Source: Deinococcales bacterium (GTDB lineage: Bacteria; Deinococcota; Deinococci; Deinococcales; JAAFIG01). From it: a stretch of 64,000 nucleotides of DNA. The stretch lies in contig JANYHH010000101.1 of assembly GCA_025359505.1 (NCBI GenBank), positions 1-64,000 of the forward strand, in the 5' to 3' direction. Shown in pieces: positions 24,661 to 33,395 of this stretch (the stretch's first letter is position 1; each line of letters begins with the position of its first letter). Under the pieces are notes generated by a model. It worked only from the letters and a program-made list of their open reading frames with translations, was not told the DNA's origin and searched no databases. The position numbers and the translations under genes were made by a program.

Positions 24661-25503
24661 TCACACGTCGACCGGCTCGGTCAGCACGCCATACGTGCCG
24701 GGCCCGACGTGGCTCGAGATCACCGCGCCGGTTTGCAGCACCGCGAATTCATGCACGCCGATCTCGCGCCCGGCGGCTCTGAGCGCGTCCACGTCGGCTG
24801 GCTTATCGGCGTAGATGTACGTGGCGCGAACCTCACCGTGTTTGGCTTTGTACTCGCGCAAATGCTTGATGCAGTTTTCCAGTGCGGCCCTTGGCCCGCG
24901 CTCGCGCCCGGCTGCTTCGACGCGCCCTTCGTTGAGGTGCAGAATCGGTTTGATGCCCAGCAGCCCACCGATCAGGGCCTGCGCCCCGCCGATGCGCCCG
25001 TTTTTCTTCAAAAAATCTAGGCTGCCGACGCTGAACCGTAAATCCGTCACGCGCTTGACACGCTCCAAAGTCGCCAGCACCTCCTCTAAGCTTTTGCCCT
25101 CGCGCAGCATCCGCACCGCCCGCTCCACCATCATCGCCTGAGCGCCGCTGGCCACCTCGCTGTCAAAAATCGTCACCTTGCCCGCGAAGTCGCGGCTCGA
25201 GAGTTCCGCGCTGGCATACGTGCCCGACAGCTTAGAAGACAGGTGAATGCTCAGCACGTGGTCGTGCGTCAGCAGCAAACGCTCGTACTCGCGGCTGAAA
25301 TCCACCGGCGTCGGCTGGCTGGTGCTGGGCATGGCCGCGCCCGCCTTCACGCCATCAAAAATCTGATTGGTGGTGATCTCCAAGTAATCCTTGCGGACTT
25401 GCCCCTGAAAATTGACGTACAGCGGCACGACGGTGACGTTCAACTCAGCCTCTAATGCACCGTGAATATCGGACGTGGAATCGGTAACGACAGCAACGTT
25501 CAT
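24661..25503 (-). CDS. DegV-family fatty acid-binding protein
   Basis: The protein has 280 residues. It begins VAVVTDSTSDI, the DegV hallmark, with STSQPTP at about 59-65, LSIHLSSKLSGTY (about 85-97) and NGRIG further on. DegV proteins bind a fatty acid and present it to fatty acid kinase (FakB role) for incorporation into phospholipid. Start ATG 25503 has AAAGGAG 6 bases upstream, one of the clearest ribosome sites in the window, so this message has a leader. No fakA is nearby. Confidence 0.92.
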   Translation of the reverse strand: MNVAVVTDSTSDIHGALEAELNVTVVPLYVNFQGQVRKDYLEITTNQIFDGVKAGAAMPSTSQPTPVDFSREYERLLLTHDHVLSIHLSSKLSGTYASAELSSRDFAGKVTIFDSEVASGAQAMMVERAVRMLREGKSLEEVLATLERVKRVTDLRFSVGSLDFLKKNGRIGGAQALIGGLLGIKPILHLNEGRVEAAGRERGPRAALENCIKHLREYKAKHGEVRATYIYADKPADVDALRAAGREIGVHEFAVLQTGAVISSHVGPGTYGVLTEPVDV

Positions 25504-25861
25504 ATCTGCTCCTTTGAACAACTTTTGTCTGCGATGGGCAGAGATTAGCACGGGCTACAATCGGCGCTTCTCAGTCCAGCACACGCTCTTAAAAGCTTGA
25601 GATTACTGACGGTTTCGAGCGGGACGCTCAAAGTAGCTCGAGATCTGTGCAGACTGATGTTGTCCCACCGTTGCACGGCTGAGGCGTGCCTCACCGCTAC
25701 GAAATGCAGGCTCAGGCCCGAGTTAGACGGGTCTTTGGATCGAAAACCGTAGATCGCGCCATGCGAAAGGTCATCGGCATCTTCAACACCTCGAGACTCG
25801 AGATCGGTTGTTGCCCCACCAAATACCTTTGAACAGCAAAGCGTGTACGCTGCACAGCCTG
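25504..25861. other. Intergenic region without a gene
   Basis: The 358 bases between degV and the DoxX-like gene hold no supported ORF. Around 25670-25700 the sequence CGTTGCACGGCT with GAGGCGTGCCTCAC resembles 5346-5372, perhaps a degenerate dispersed repeat. Three CTCGAG sites are present, two of them nearly touching at 25790-25802. The DoxX promoter box TACGCT is at its right end. Confidence 0.5.
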
Positions 25862-26212
25862 ATGCGGAACTTACTGCTGTGGACGCTCGGTGTGCTGATG
25901 ATCCTCGCGGGCGCGAACCATTTTCTCAACCCACGCTTTTACACGCAGATCATGCCGCCGTACCTGCCGTTCCCCTTGGAGCTTGTGTGGCTCAGCGGCG
26001 TCCTCGAGATCGTGGGTGGCGCACTGCTGCTCTTTCCAGCCACTCGAGGCTTCGGCGCGTGGACGCTGATTGCGACGTTCGTATTGGTTTTCCCCGCGAA
26101 CCTGCACATGGCGCTGAACGCTGGCAGTTACTCGAGCATCCCCGCGTGGTTGCTGTGGGGGCGCTTGCCGCTGCAAGGGCTGCTGATCTGGTGGGCGTAC
26201 AGCTTGCGGTAA
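25862..26212 (+). CDS. DoxX-like small membrane protein
   Basis: A 116-residue protein with four hydrophobic helices. The first half reads WTLGVLMILAGANHFLNPRFY then MPPYLPFPLELVWLSGVLEIVGG, characteristic of the DoxX-like family with the NHF and P-rich loop. Function uncertain, perhaps in membrane redox or quinone handling. ATG 25862 is 10 bases after TACGCT. It is followed 10 bases later by a secreted hypothetical protein that has its own -10 box. Confidence 0.8.
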   Translation: MRNLLLWTLGVLMILAGANHFLNPRFYTQIMPPYLPFPLELVWLSGVLEIVGGALLLFPATRGFGAWTLIATFVLVFPANLHMALNAGSYSSIPAWLLWGRLPLQGLLIWWAYSLR

Positions 26213-26222
26213 TCTGGGTCGC

Positions 26223-26960
26223 ATGAAGCAATTTTTCGCACTGCTCGCGGTCTGCGCTGCGTGTCTGGCATTGACGATTAGCGCAGCCCCGCAGACGCTA
26301 CCCGTGCTGTACGACTCGAGCATTGAAGTCGCCGCACCTAAAGTCTCGAGCGCAGAGACAAACCGCGTTTACAAAGAACTCTTGCGCGTGGCTGGCGCTA
26401 GCTTAAAGCGTGGCTGTGGGAGCAATAAACTATTCTCTGAGCCGCAACTGGATGGGCTGGCTCGAGGGGCGTTCACACGCAAAGGCTCGAGTCAGGTCGC
26501 TTGGTTTTTTAACTTGTGCGAGACCGAAATCGTCAGCGGGTTTTACAGCTTGGTGATTGTCGAAAACGAGCGTGTCGTCCATGTCTCGAGCCTGAATTTG
26601 TTGAAAATACACATGCTCGCCAACGAGTTGTACAGCCTGCGCGACATTAACTTGAATGGCATTGACGAGTTAGCACTGTTGATGGTTTCAGGCGCAGACG
26701 GTAACCCGTCGCCTGAAACCGTGCTAACACTGCTCGAGCATTCCGATCAGAAGTTGAAAGCGCTTGGTCAGTTTCAGGTGTACGAGTTCTACTCACAGGA
26801 ATTGACAGGAGACACTGTCTCCGATGTTGATTGGAAGGTTTACGTCGTCAAAGGCAACCCGCCCGTGTTTATTGCCATGCGACAGGACGGTAGGGGCCCG
26901 CCCGTCAGACTGACGCTAGATAAACCGCAACTCGAGCTTCAAAACTTTTTGGTGCGTTGA
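26223..26960 (+). CDS. Secreted hypothetical protein
   Basis: The protein has 245 residues with an N-terminal signal peptide (about 1-22, FFALLAVCAACLALTISAAP). The mature part has a Cys pair (CGSN near 65 and LCETE near 98) that could form a disulfide, and DINLNGIDELALL (about 140-152), reminiscent of an FG-GAP or calcium-binding DxNxxGxxE loop. No family recognised. TAATCT lies 7 bases before ATG 26223. Its last 22 bases overlap the end of the opposite-strand FAD oxidoreductase gene. Confidence 0.6.
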   Translation: MKQFFALLAVCAACLALTISAAPQTLPVLYDSSIEVAAPKVSSAETNRVYKELLRVAGASLKRGCGSNKLFSEPQLDGLARGAFTRKGSSQVAWFFNLCETEIVSGFYSLVIVENERVVHVSSLNLLKIHMLANELYSLRDINLNGIDELALLMVSGADGNPSPETVLTLLEHSDQKLKALGQFQVYEFYSQELTGDTVSDVDWKVYVVKGNPPVFIAMRQDGRGPPVRLTLDKPQLELQNFLVR

Positions 26961-28339
26961 GCCTCGAGCCGCCGCGCTGCCTCACCGATGATCGCGGTAT
27001 AGGTCGGATACGCGAAGCGCACCGCCGCCAGTGTACCCGCGCTGACCCCAGCCGCCATCGCGGTCGCCACGGCCTGCATGACCTCGACGGCGTTCTCGCC
27101 TGTACCGTGCGCTCCGATGATCTGCCCCGTATCGCGCCGCGCGATCAATTTGAAGAACCCAGCACTGCGGCGGTCAATGATCGCCCGCTCGAGATCGGCG
27201 TACCGCGCCACGCCGATCACATACGCGACCCCAGATGCTCGAGCCTGATCTTCGGTCACGCCGACGCCCGCGTGGTCGGGGTCGGTGAACCCGCCGCTCG
27301 GCAGTGAATCGCGCACGAACTCGAGGCTAGCGCCTGTGACGGCGTTCTCAGCGGCGGTTTCAGCTTCAAAATTCGCGCCTTGCACCAGCATATCGCGCCC
27401 GTTGGCGTCGCCAGCAACGTAAATATGTGGGGCGGTGGTCTGCAAACAGGCGTTCATCTTGACGAAGCCGCGCTCCACCTCAACGCCCGCCGCTGTGAGA
27501 TTTAAGCCGTCCAGATCGGCGGGCCAGCCAACTGCGAGGATCACGGTATCTACCGTGACGCTGTGCGATTCGCCGCGCAATGTGTAGGTCACGGTTCTCG
27601 AGCCGTCAGGGTTCAGCGCGATTCGCTCGAGACCGCCGATGCCCGTGACGACCCGCACGCCTTGACGCTCGAAGCTCTCGCGCAAACTGCGCCCGACATC
27701 GGCGTCGCTCGGTGGCAGAATCATCGGCGCGGTCTCGAGCAGTGTGACCGACGCGCCGAAAGCGCTCATGATCGTCGTGACTTGTACGCCGGTGTAACCG
27801 CTGCCGACGATCACGACGGATACAGGCAGTGTCTCGAGATCGATGATCTGATCCGGGGTGATCGCGTGCTCTACACCTTCGAGCGCCGGGCGACGCGCCT
27901 TGCCGCCCGTGCAGAGGATGAATTTATCCGCCGTCAGCACCCGCCCGGAATCCTCGAGCCTGACGGTGTGCGAGTCCACGAAACTCGCCGCACCCTCCAA
28001 GAAAACCTCGCCGCTGTACTCGCGCAATTTGTCCTGCACGCGCTTGACGTTGGCAATCTCACTGATGACCTCTCGCACCCTCGAGACCGTCTGCGCCCAC
28101 TCGAGGCTCGGCGCGGAGACCGTCACGCCGTATTGGTGAGCGCTGCGAATGTCGCGCATCAATCGCGCCGTGATCGCCAGTACCCGCGTCGGCACGCAGC
28201 CCGTGTTGGTACACGTGCCACCCGTGCGACGCCTGTCCAGTAGCGCGACCCGCGCCCCGAGCGCACTCGAGCGCAGCGCGGCCGTCATGCCAGCGGGGCC
28301 CGCGCCGATCACGATTACACCAAAATGCTGAGTGTTCAC
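26939..28339 (-). CDS. FAD-dependent pyridine nucleotide-disulfide oxidoreductase
   Basis: The protein has 466 residues. The N-terminal FAD motif is GVIVIGAGPAGMTAAL. The redox-active disulfide is present in TGGTCTNTGCVPTRVL (the CxxxxC of mercuric reductase/dihydrolipoamide dehydrogenase). The NAD-binding motif is VVIVGSGYTGVQ, and YVAGDANGRDML binds the flavin. The C-terminal dimer domain contains AYPTYTAIIGEAA where the usual catalytic His-Pro (HPT) is Tyr-Pro, so the exact reaction is open. Start GTG 28339 is 7 bases after TAGAAT (leaderless). Confidence 0.88.
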   Translation of the reverse strand: MNTQHFGVIVIGAGPAGMTAALRSSALGARVALLDRRRTGGTCTNTGCVPTRVLAITARLMRDIRSAHQYGVTVSAPSLEWAQTVSRVREVISEIANVKRVQDKLREYSGEVFLEGAASFVDSHTVRLEDSGRVLTADKFILCTGGKARRPALEGVEHAITPDQIIDLETLPVSVVIVGSGYTGVQVTTIMSAFGASVTLLETAPMILPPSDADVGRSLRESFERQGVRVVTGIGGLERIALNPDGSRTVTYTLRGESHSVTVDTVILAVGWPADLDGLNLTAAGVEVERGFVKMNACLQTTAPHIYVAGDANGRDMLVQGANFEAETAAENAVTGASLEFVRDSLPSGGFTDPDHAGVGVTEDQARASGVAYVIGVARYADLERAIIDRRSAGFFKLIARRDTGQIIGAHGTGENAVEVMQAVATAMAAGVSAGTLAAVRFAYPTYTAIIGEAARRLEAQRTKKF

Positions 28340-28493
28340 GCGTTGAATTCTAAGGCTCGAGGTGGTTAGGGTTCTCGAAGCTCGCTTACTCATCTGTCGA
28401 GACGAGGCTTTGGTCACGATACACAACGAAACGCTTGAACTTCGTCGGATGGCTCGAGACCATCACGCCGTTGGCGTGGGGCTGCGGGGTTAC

Positions 28494-28522
28494 GGGGCTT
28501 GCAGTGGCAAGCCCCTACGGGT
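28494..28522. repeat. Dispersed hairpin repeat (GGGTTTGC family), copy 3
   Basis: GGGGCTTGC and GCAAGCCCC form a 9-bp stem with AGTG in the loop, followed by TACGGGT. Related to 7072-7099 and 10520-10558. The surrounding 331-base spacer (28340-28670) has no gene. Confidence 0.7.
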
Positions 28523-28584
28523 CATCGCCCACGCATTGAGTGAATTTCTGAACTCGAGTCATAGCAAACACCTTGTCATCTCGA

Positions 28585-28659
28585 GACCCGTCACCCTCGA
28601 GCGGTGGTGCGACCCGTCATCCTCGAGCGGTGCAGCGACCCGTCACCTCGAGCGGTAGA
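28585..28659. repeat. Three-unit tandem repeat of 26 bp just upstream of the carboxylase gene
   Basis: Units at 28585-28610, 28611-28636 and 28637-28659 share GACCCGTCA, then CCTCGAGCGGT, with small changes; the third is slightly shorter and runs into the TAGAAT box (28656-28661) of the next gene. Each unit carries one CTCGAG at the same position, giving a 26-base spacing of the palindrome. It could be a protein-binding array or a replication-slippage product. Confidence 0.8.
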
Positions 28660-28670
28660 ATCATTGCCAC

Positions 28671-30236
28671 ATGGCTGACAACGCAGTGCAATTTTTTCAA
28701 GCCGCCCTCGCAGAGATGGAGGAGCGCCGCAAGGTCGTGCAACTCGGTGGTGGTCTCGAGCGATTACAAAAGCAGCGCAGCGGCGGCAAACTGACCGCCC
28801 GCGAGCGCATTGAAGCATTGCTGGACGCGGATAGCTTCACCGAGCTGGGCGTGTACGTGGAGCATCTCGAGACCGATTTGATGCAAGGTGTATCCGCGCC
28901 GGGCGAGGGCGTCGTCACAGGCTTCGGCATGGTGGGCGGGCGCAAGGTCTGCGTCTTCAGTCAGGATTTCACAGTGCTGGGCGGCAGTCTGGGCAAGATG
29001 AACGCCGCGAAGATCACGAAGGTCATGGATTTGGCCGCCAAGGTCGGCTGCCCGATTGTCGGTTTGAACGACTCGGCGGGCGCGAGGATTCAAGAAGGCG
29101 TGGATTCCTTGAGCGGGTACGGCGAGATTTTCTACCGCAACGCCGTCTACAGCGGCGTCGTGCCGCAAATCAGCGCGATTCTGGGACCGTGCGCGGGCGG
29201 CGCGGTCTACAGCCCGGCGCTGACCGATTTCGTGCTGATGGCAAGGGGCACGTCGTACATGTTCATCACGGGGCCAGAAGTCATCAAGAGCGTCACTCGA
29301 GAAGATGTGACGTTTGAAGAGCTGGGCGGTGCGGACGTTCACAGCCGCAAATCTGGCGTCTGCCACTTGGAGGGCGAGAACGACCGCGATGTCCTCGAGA
29401 AGATCAAGTTGCTGTTGGCGCACCTGCCGCAATCGGCAAGGGAACAAACGCCACTCAAGCCCACCAAAGACCCATCTGGAAGAAAAACCCCGGAACTCCT
29501 CGAGATCATCCACCCCGATCAGAAGAAACCCTATCCGATGCTCACAGTGATTAAAGCTGTGGTGGACGACCACGATTTTCTCGAGGTGCAGCCGCTGTTC
29601 GCGCAGAACATGATCTGCGGCTTCGCTCGGCTCGGCGGGCGCTCGGTCGGCATCGTCGCCAATAATCCGCAGCGCGTCGCGGGCGTGCTGAACATTGATG
29701 CTTCTGACAAAGCGGCGCGGTTCATTCGCACCTGCGATTGCTTCAACGTGCCCATCGTGACCCTCGTGGACGTGACGGGCTTCCTGCCCGGCGTCGCGCA
29801 AGAGCATCAGGGCATCATCCGGCACGGCGCGAAGATGCTCTACGCTTACGCCGAAGCAACCGTCCCAAAAATCACGCTGATTACCCGCAAGAGCTACGGT
29901 GGCGCGTATTTGGCGATGAACTCGAGGGACATGGGCGCGGATGTCGTGCTGGCGTTCCCGAATGCGGCCGTCGCGGTGATGGGCGCGGACGGCGCAGCGA
30001 ACATCATTTACCGCAAGGAGATTCAGAAATCCGACACGCCGGACGCGACGAGGGCAGAGAAAATTGCCGCGTACAAGCAAGCCTTCGACAATCCATACGT
30101 CGCTGCCGGACGCGGCTACATTGACGACGTGATCCACCCAGAGGACACCCGAGCGCAACTGATCGCGCAGCTCGAGATGCTTTCAAACAAGCGCGAGGAG
30201 CGCCCGTTCAAAAAGCACGGCAATATCCCGTTGTGA
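28671..30236 (+). CDS. Acyl-CoA carboxylase carboxyltransferase (beta) subunit
   Basis: The protein has 521 residues, the size of propionyl-CoA carboxylase beta. It transfers the carboxyl group from biotin to an acyl-CoA. Two crotonase-like halves are visible: the first with KLTARERIEALLD, GEGVVTGFG, LNDSAGARIQEGV and LGPCAGGAVYSPAL, the second with GFLPGVAQEHQGIIRHGAKMLYAY and ITRKSYGGAYLAMNSRDMGAD. The substrate is probably propionyl-CoA or another short acyl-CoA. The biotin-bearing alpha subunit is not in the window. ATG 28671 is 9 bases after TAGAAT, with a tandem repeat directly upstream. Confidence 0.92.
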   Translation: MADNAVQFFQAALAEMEERRKVVQLGGGLERLQKQRSGGKLTARERIEALLDADSFTELGVYVEHLETDLMQGVSAPGEGVVTGFGMVGGRKVCVFSQDFTVLGGSLGKMNAAKITKVMDLAAKVGCPIVGLNDSAGARIQEGVDSLSGYGEIFYRNAVYSGVVPQISAILGPCAGGAVYSPALTDFVLMARGTSYMFITGPEVIKSVTREDVTFEELGGADVHSRKSGVCHLEGENDRDVLEKIKLLLAHLPQSAREQTPLKPTKDPSGRKTPELLEIIHPDQKKPYPMLTVIKAVVDDHDFLEVQPLFAQNMICGFARLGGRSVGIVANNPQRVAGVLNIDASDKAARFIRTCDCFNVPIVTLVDVTGFLPGVAQEHQGIIRHGAKMLYAYAEATVPKITLITRKSYGGAYLAMNSRDMGADVVLAFPNAAVAVMGADGAANIIYRKEIQKSDTPDATRAEKIAAYKQAFDNPYVAAGRGYIDDVIHPEDTRAQLIAQLEMLSNKREERPFKKHGNIPL

Positions 30237-30243
30237 ACGGCAG

Positions 30244-30771
30244 ATGGGATCGTTCGAGGAACAACACTCGTATCTCGAGACTGTGAAAGAGATACGGTTG
30301 TCTTCGTCATCTACAACTGCTCAACAATGGATTGGCGGTGTTTTTGCCTTTTTTATTTTACTGAGCAGTATTTTTACTTTTCTGACTTCCTTCGGTACAG
30401 ATGGGAATTCGAAGCCATCTAGTCAAATAGAAGGAATTCCATCACTGATTTTTTTTGGAGTGATGATGTGGCTATTGCTTGGCTCGTGGGGTCATTGGAA
30501 TATCAAAATATCTGGGAATAAGCTCGTTGCTTGGCGAGGGTTGACTAAGCTTCACGTGCCACTCGAGCAAGTCGTTGAAGCCGGTGAAGGTTGGGGTGTT
30601 TTGAGACTAACGCCCGGATTTATCGTTTACCTTAACGAACAAGGAAATGAGCGAAAGCTAGTTTTTGCCGTGTCTTTGAGACGTAAGGGCGTTTGGATGG
30701 ACGACCTCATCAAGCTTGCAAACCAAGCAGAGGAGTTCAACTCAAAGTCTAAAGTTCCCCTCGAGCTGTGA
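30244..30771 (+). CDS. Hypothetical two-helix membrane protein
   Basis: The protein has 175 residues, with hydrophobic segments at about 28-48 and 68-84, followed by a soluble part (KISGNKLVAWRGLTKLHVPL to FIVYLNEQGNERKLVFAVSL) that looks like a PH-like beta domain. The gene is less GC-rich than its neighbours. It lies 7 bases after the carboxylase gene and has no distinct promoter, so it may be co-transcribed. Function unknown. Confidence 0.55.
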   Translation: MGSFEEQHSYLETVKEIRLSSSSTTAQQWIGGVFAFFILLSSIFTFLTSFGTDGNSKPSSQIEGIPSLIFFGVMMWLLLGSWGHWNIKISGNKLVAWRGLTKLHVPLEQVVEAGEGWGVLRLTPGFIVYLNEQGNERKLVFAVSLRRKGVWMDDLIKLANQAEEFNSKSKVPLEL

Positions 30772-30877
30772 AAGATGTGGCTCGAGGCTCGAGTGGTGAT
30801 TCACGCTGTGGTGAAATTCTCACCACCGACTGAGTGATTCGCACGCTTTTCTCGAAGCTCGAGGTAATCTGCCAGCC

Positions 30878-31372
30878 GTGAGTGTGTTGTGTTCCTTTGA
30901 AGAAGCCCTTGCGTTACCCGCTGCGCTGGTCGGCGCGGAAGCGCCTGCGCTCGTCAAGGCTCGAGGCTTTGTGTTCACCAGTCTGGGTGAGGAGCAGTTC
31001 TACCTGTCAAACAACCTGCCCGAGCAACTGCGTGAGCTGTTCAAGCCGCTCAACCCGCGCCGCTTGGACGAGGATCTGCTCGAGGTGCTGTGCAAACGGG
31101 CGCAAAAAATGGTTCTCGAGGCGGTACTGCTCGAGGATTTCGTAGCTTTCGCCTACACCGCGTTCAAAAACGTCGGTCTCGAGGGATCATTTCACCTGCG
31201 TCGCCCGCTAAATAAACACCTCGAGCCTGCCAGCAACCGCCGCGAGATGCTGCTGGCGCTCAAACGCCTCTGGGCGTTCGACTGGGGCTTTGAGCAGGTA
31301 CTCGAGCGGCTGGATGCGGTGGGTAAGGTCGGTTTGGATGCGAGGGCCGTGTACGTGCTGGGCGCGAAGTAG
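30878..31372 (+). CDS. Hypothetical soluble protein
   Basis: A 164-residue mostly helical protein: FEEALALPAALVGAEAPALV, LPEQLRELFKPLNPRRLDED, LKRLWAFDWGFEQVLERLDA. No family recognised; it may be lineage-specific. Start GTG 30878 is supported by TAATCT ending 7 bases before it (leaderless GTG). Codon use and CTCGAG density are normal for the genome, so it looks native. Confidence 0.6.
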   Translation: MSVLCSFEEALALPAALVGAEAPALVKARGFVFTSLGEEQFYLSNNLPEQLRELFKPLNPRRLDEDLLEVLCKRAQKMVLEAVLLEDFVAFAYTAFKNVGLEGSFHLRRPLNKHLEPASNRREMLLALKRLWAFDWGFEQVLERLDAVGKVGLDARAVYVLGAK

Positions 31373-31399
31373 CGCAGTCGCTTCTGCTATCGTCTTGCC

Positions 31400-32479
31400 A
31401 TGCGAATGCTTGTCTTAGTAGCGGCGCTGCTCTTCACGCTGACCCACGCGCAAACGACGCTCGATCTGACCGCGACACTCGAGGCGCTGCGGGCGAAGTA
31501 CAACCTGCCCTCGATCAGCGGCGTGGCGATTCTGGGCGACGCAATCGCGGGCGTCGCGGCGGTCGGTACATTGCAAGCGGGCGGCGATCAGCCCGTGACC
31601 TTGACCAGCGCCTACCAGCTTGGCTCGAACAGCAAAGGCATGAACGCGACGATGATCGCTCGCCTCGTGGAGCGCGGCTTACTGCGCTGGGACAGCACAT
31701 TGATTGAAGTGCTGCCACAAATCAAAATGCGCGACGAGTACAAAAGCGTGACGCTCGAGATGCTGCTCTCGCACCGCAGCGGCATCATCGCTAACGTCGC
31801 TATGTTCAACGGCGCGACTCGAGAAGCCGCCCGCGTGGGTTATCTCGAGGCGGCACTGGCGCAACCCAGAGGGCCGCAAGCCTTCCTGTACTCCAACGTC
31901 GGGTACGTCGCCAGTGCAATGATGGCGGAGGCCGTCACGGGCAAGGCGTGGGATGTGCTGATGCGCGAGGAAGTCCTCGAGCCGCTGGGAATGGTCGGTT
32001 GCGGCGTGGGCTTCGGCGCGGCGGGCGACCCGCTACCGCACCGCTTTCAGGGCGACAGCGTGCGGGTGCTGCCGATGAACTCCGGCAATCCTCGAGTGCT
32101 GGACGGCGCTGACCAGATGCGTTGCCCACTGACGGCGTTTGCGCGGTACGTGAGCGCTCACCTGACCGGTGAGCGCGGCGGCTCGAGCTTGCTCAAAATT
32201 GAGACGTGGAAACGCTTACACAGCAATGTCGCGGGGCAGGGCTACGCGTTTGGGTGGGGCGTTGGAACTCGCCCGTGGGCGCGAGGCGTCGTGCTGACGC
32301 ATGCTGGTACGAACACCAACAATTACGCGGTGATGTGGCTCGCGCCGGAACGCGGGATTGCGGCGGTGATCGTCACCAATATTGGCGCGGATGAGAATAA
32401 CTCGACGGCTCGAGTCGCTGGGATCACCGATCAGGGGATCGGGGCGTTGCTGACTGAACTCTTCAAACTCGCGCCTTGA
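31400..32479 (+). CDS. Secreted serine hydrolase, class C beta-lactamase family
   Basis: The protein has 359 residues with a signal peptide (about 1-17). The active-site serine motif SxxK is Ser76-Asn-Ser-Lys79 in YQLGSNSKGMNAT, the second motif is FLYSNVGYVAS (Tyr-Ser-Asn), and the third is LTHAGTN (HAG in place of KTG). These are the three catalytic motifs of the class C beta-lactamase/DD-peptidase/esterase family. Activity could be esterase, D-aminopeptidase or peptidase. TATCGT lies 6 bases before ATG 31400. Confidence 0.88.
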   Translation: MRMLVLVAALLFTLTHAQTTLDLTATLEALRAKYNLPSISGVAILGDAIAGVAAVGTLQAGGDQPVTLTSAYQLGSNSKGMNATMIARLVERGLLRWDSTLIEVLPQIKMRDEYKSVTLEMLLSHRSGIIANVAMFNGATREAARVGYLEAALAQPRGPQAFLYSNVGYVASAMMAEAVTGKAWDVLMREEVLEPLGMVGCGVGFGAAGDPLPHRFQGDSVRVLPMNSGNPRVLDGADQMRCPLTAFARYVSAHLTGERGGSSLLKIETWKRLHSNVAGQGYAFGWGVGTRPWARGVVLTHAGTNTNNYAVMWLAPERGIAAVIVTNIGADENNSTARVAGITDQGIGALLTELFKLAP

Positions 32480-32525
32480 CATCGGGTTCACCCGACGTTG
32501 CAGGCTGTGGCTCGAGGTGAACAAC

Positions 32526-33230
32526 ATGACGAACGCTATTGTTAAACACGAGGAAATCACTACCGCTGAATGGAACTCGATTCTGGGAGACTTGCACCAG
32601 CATGCACAGAACGCGCAAACCAAAGCGCTGCTGGAGGGACTGGTCGGTACAGAAGCGCTCGAGGCATACTTAGGTGGTGAGGTCGGCATCGGATGGTTTT
32701 CAAAACTCGTGAAACTGCCCGTGACGACCGTGCGGCATTACATCGAATTAGGTTTGGTGCGCCCGTACACGTTGAACACGAAGTTTCGTTTCGTGTTGCC
32801 AAACCATTTAGAACTGATGCACGTGCGGCAATGGGTGGATTTGAATGTGAGTCTCGAGGAAATTGTTCAGCGCTCGAGCGCTGCACCGATGGTCGTTGGT
32901 GGATTGCCAACGCTCGAGTTGAATGGGAAGGTTGAGAGCGGCGCGGTGATGACCATCACCCGTAATCCAGACAACGCCGTGACATTTCTTGGTACGCTTG
33001 AGGGAGACGACGCTCACGCGTTATTCTCACGGCTGGGGATTGATTGGCGTGCAGCCTTACATAAAACGGTGCGTGAAACTGACGATCAGATTGTGGCACT
33101 CGAGGGAAAACAGCGTGAATTAGCGATCAAGCTCGAGCGTGCGAGGGAGCTGAAAACCAGTTTGGAACAGGTGCGCGACACCATCCGCGACACGAAGCTC
33201 GAGACCGCGCCACCCCCGCCCCAATCGTAG
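32526..33230 (+). CDS. MerR-like DNA-binding protein with coiled-coil tail
   Basis: The protein has 234 residues. A MerR-type winged helix lies in the middle, about 55-115: IGWFSKLVKLPVTTVRHYI, ELGLVRPYTLNTKFRFVLP, then MHVRQWVDLNVSLEEIVQR. The C-terminal 60 residues form a coiled coil (LEGKQRELAIKLERARELKT). The N-terminal 50 residues are helical and unfamiliar. ATG 32526 has GAGGTGA 5 bases upstream. The last 11 codons (LETAPPPPQS plus stop) are provided by the left copy of an 87-base repeat (33198-33284), so the gene end was captured from, or gave rise to, that repeat. Confidence 0.75.
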   Translation: MTNAIVKHEEITTAEWNSILGDLHQHAQNAQTKALLEGLVGTEALEAYLGGEVGIGWFSKLVKLPVTTVRHYIELGLVRPYTLNTKFRFVLPNHLELMHVRQWVDLNVSLEEIVQRSSAAPMVVGGLPTLELNGKVESGAVMTITRNPDNAVTFLGTLEGDDAHALFSRLGIDWRAALHKTVRETDDQIVALEGKQRELAIKLERARELKTSLEQVRDTIRDTKLETAPPPPQS

Positions 33231-33284
33231 GGGTTTAGCGTGCTAAACCCCGTGCGCCGCAGGCGCACTTACATCCCTCGAGAC
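33198..33284. repeat. 87-bp direct repeat, left copy
   Basis: Matches 35459-35545 at 82 of 87 positions by my alignment, without gaps. Both begin and end with CTCGAGAC. Inside are two hairpins, GGGTTTAGC/GCTAAACCC and GTGCGCC/GGCGCAC. The left copy encodes the end of the MerR-like gene. The two copies bracket an ABC exporter and a DUF2805 gene. Confidence 0.9.
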
Positions 33285-33395
33285 CCAGATTTCAAATACA
33301 GCGCTCGAGATTTTGAACGAACACGGACTCCCCTCGAGCGACGCACGCCGCGTCGCGGGAACTCCTCGAGCCAGCGCTCGTAATACCCTGAACCC

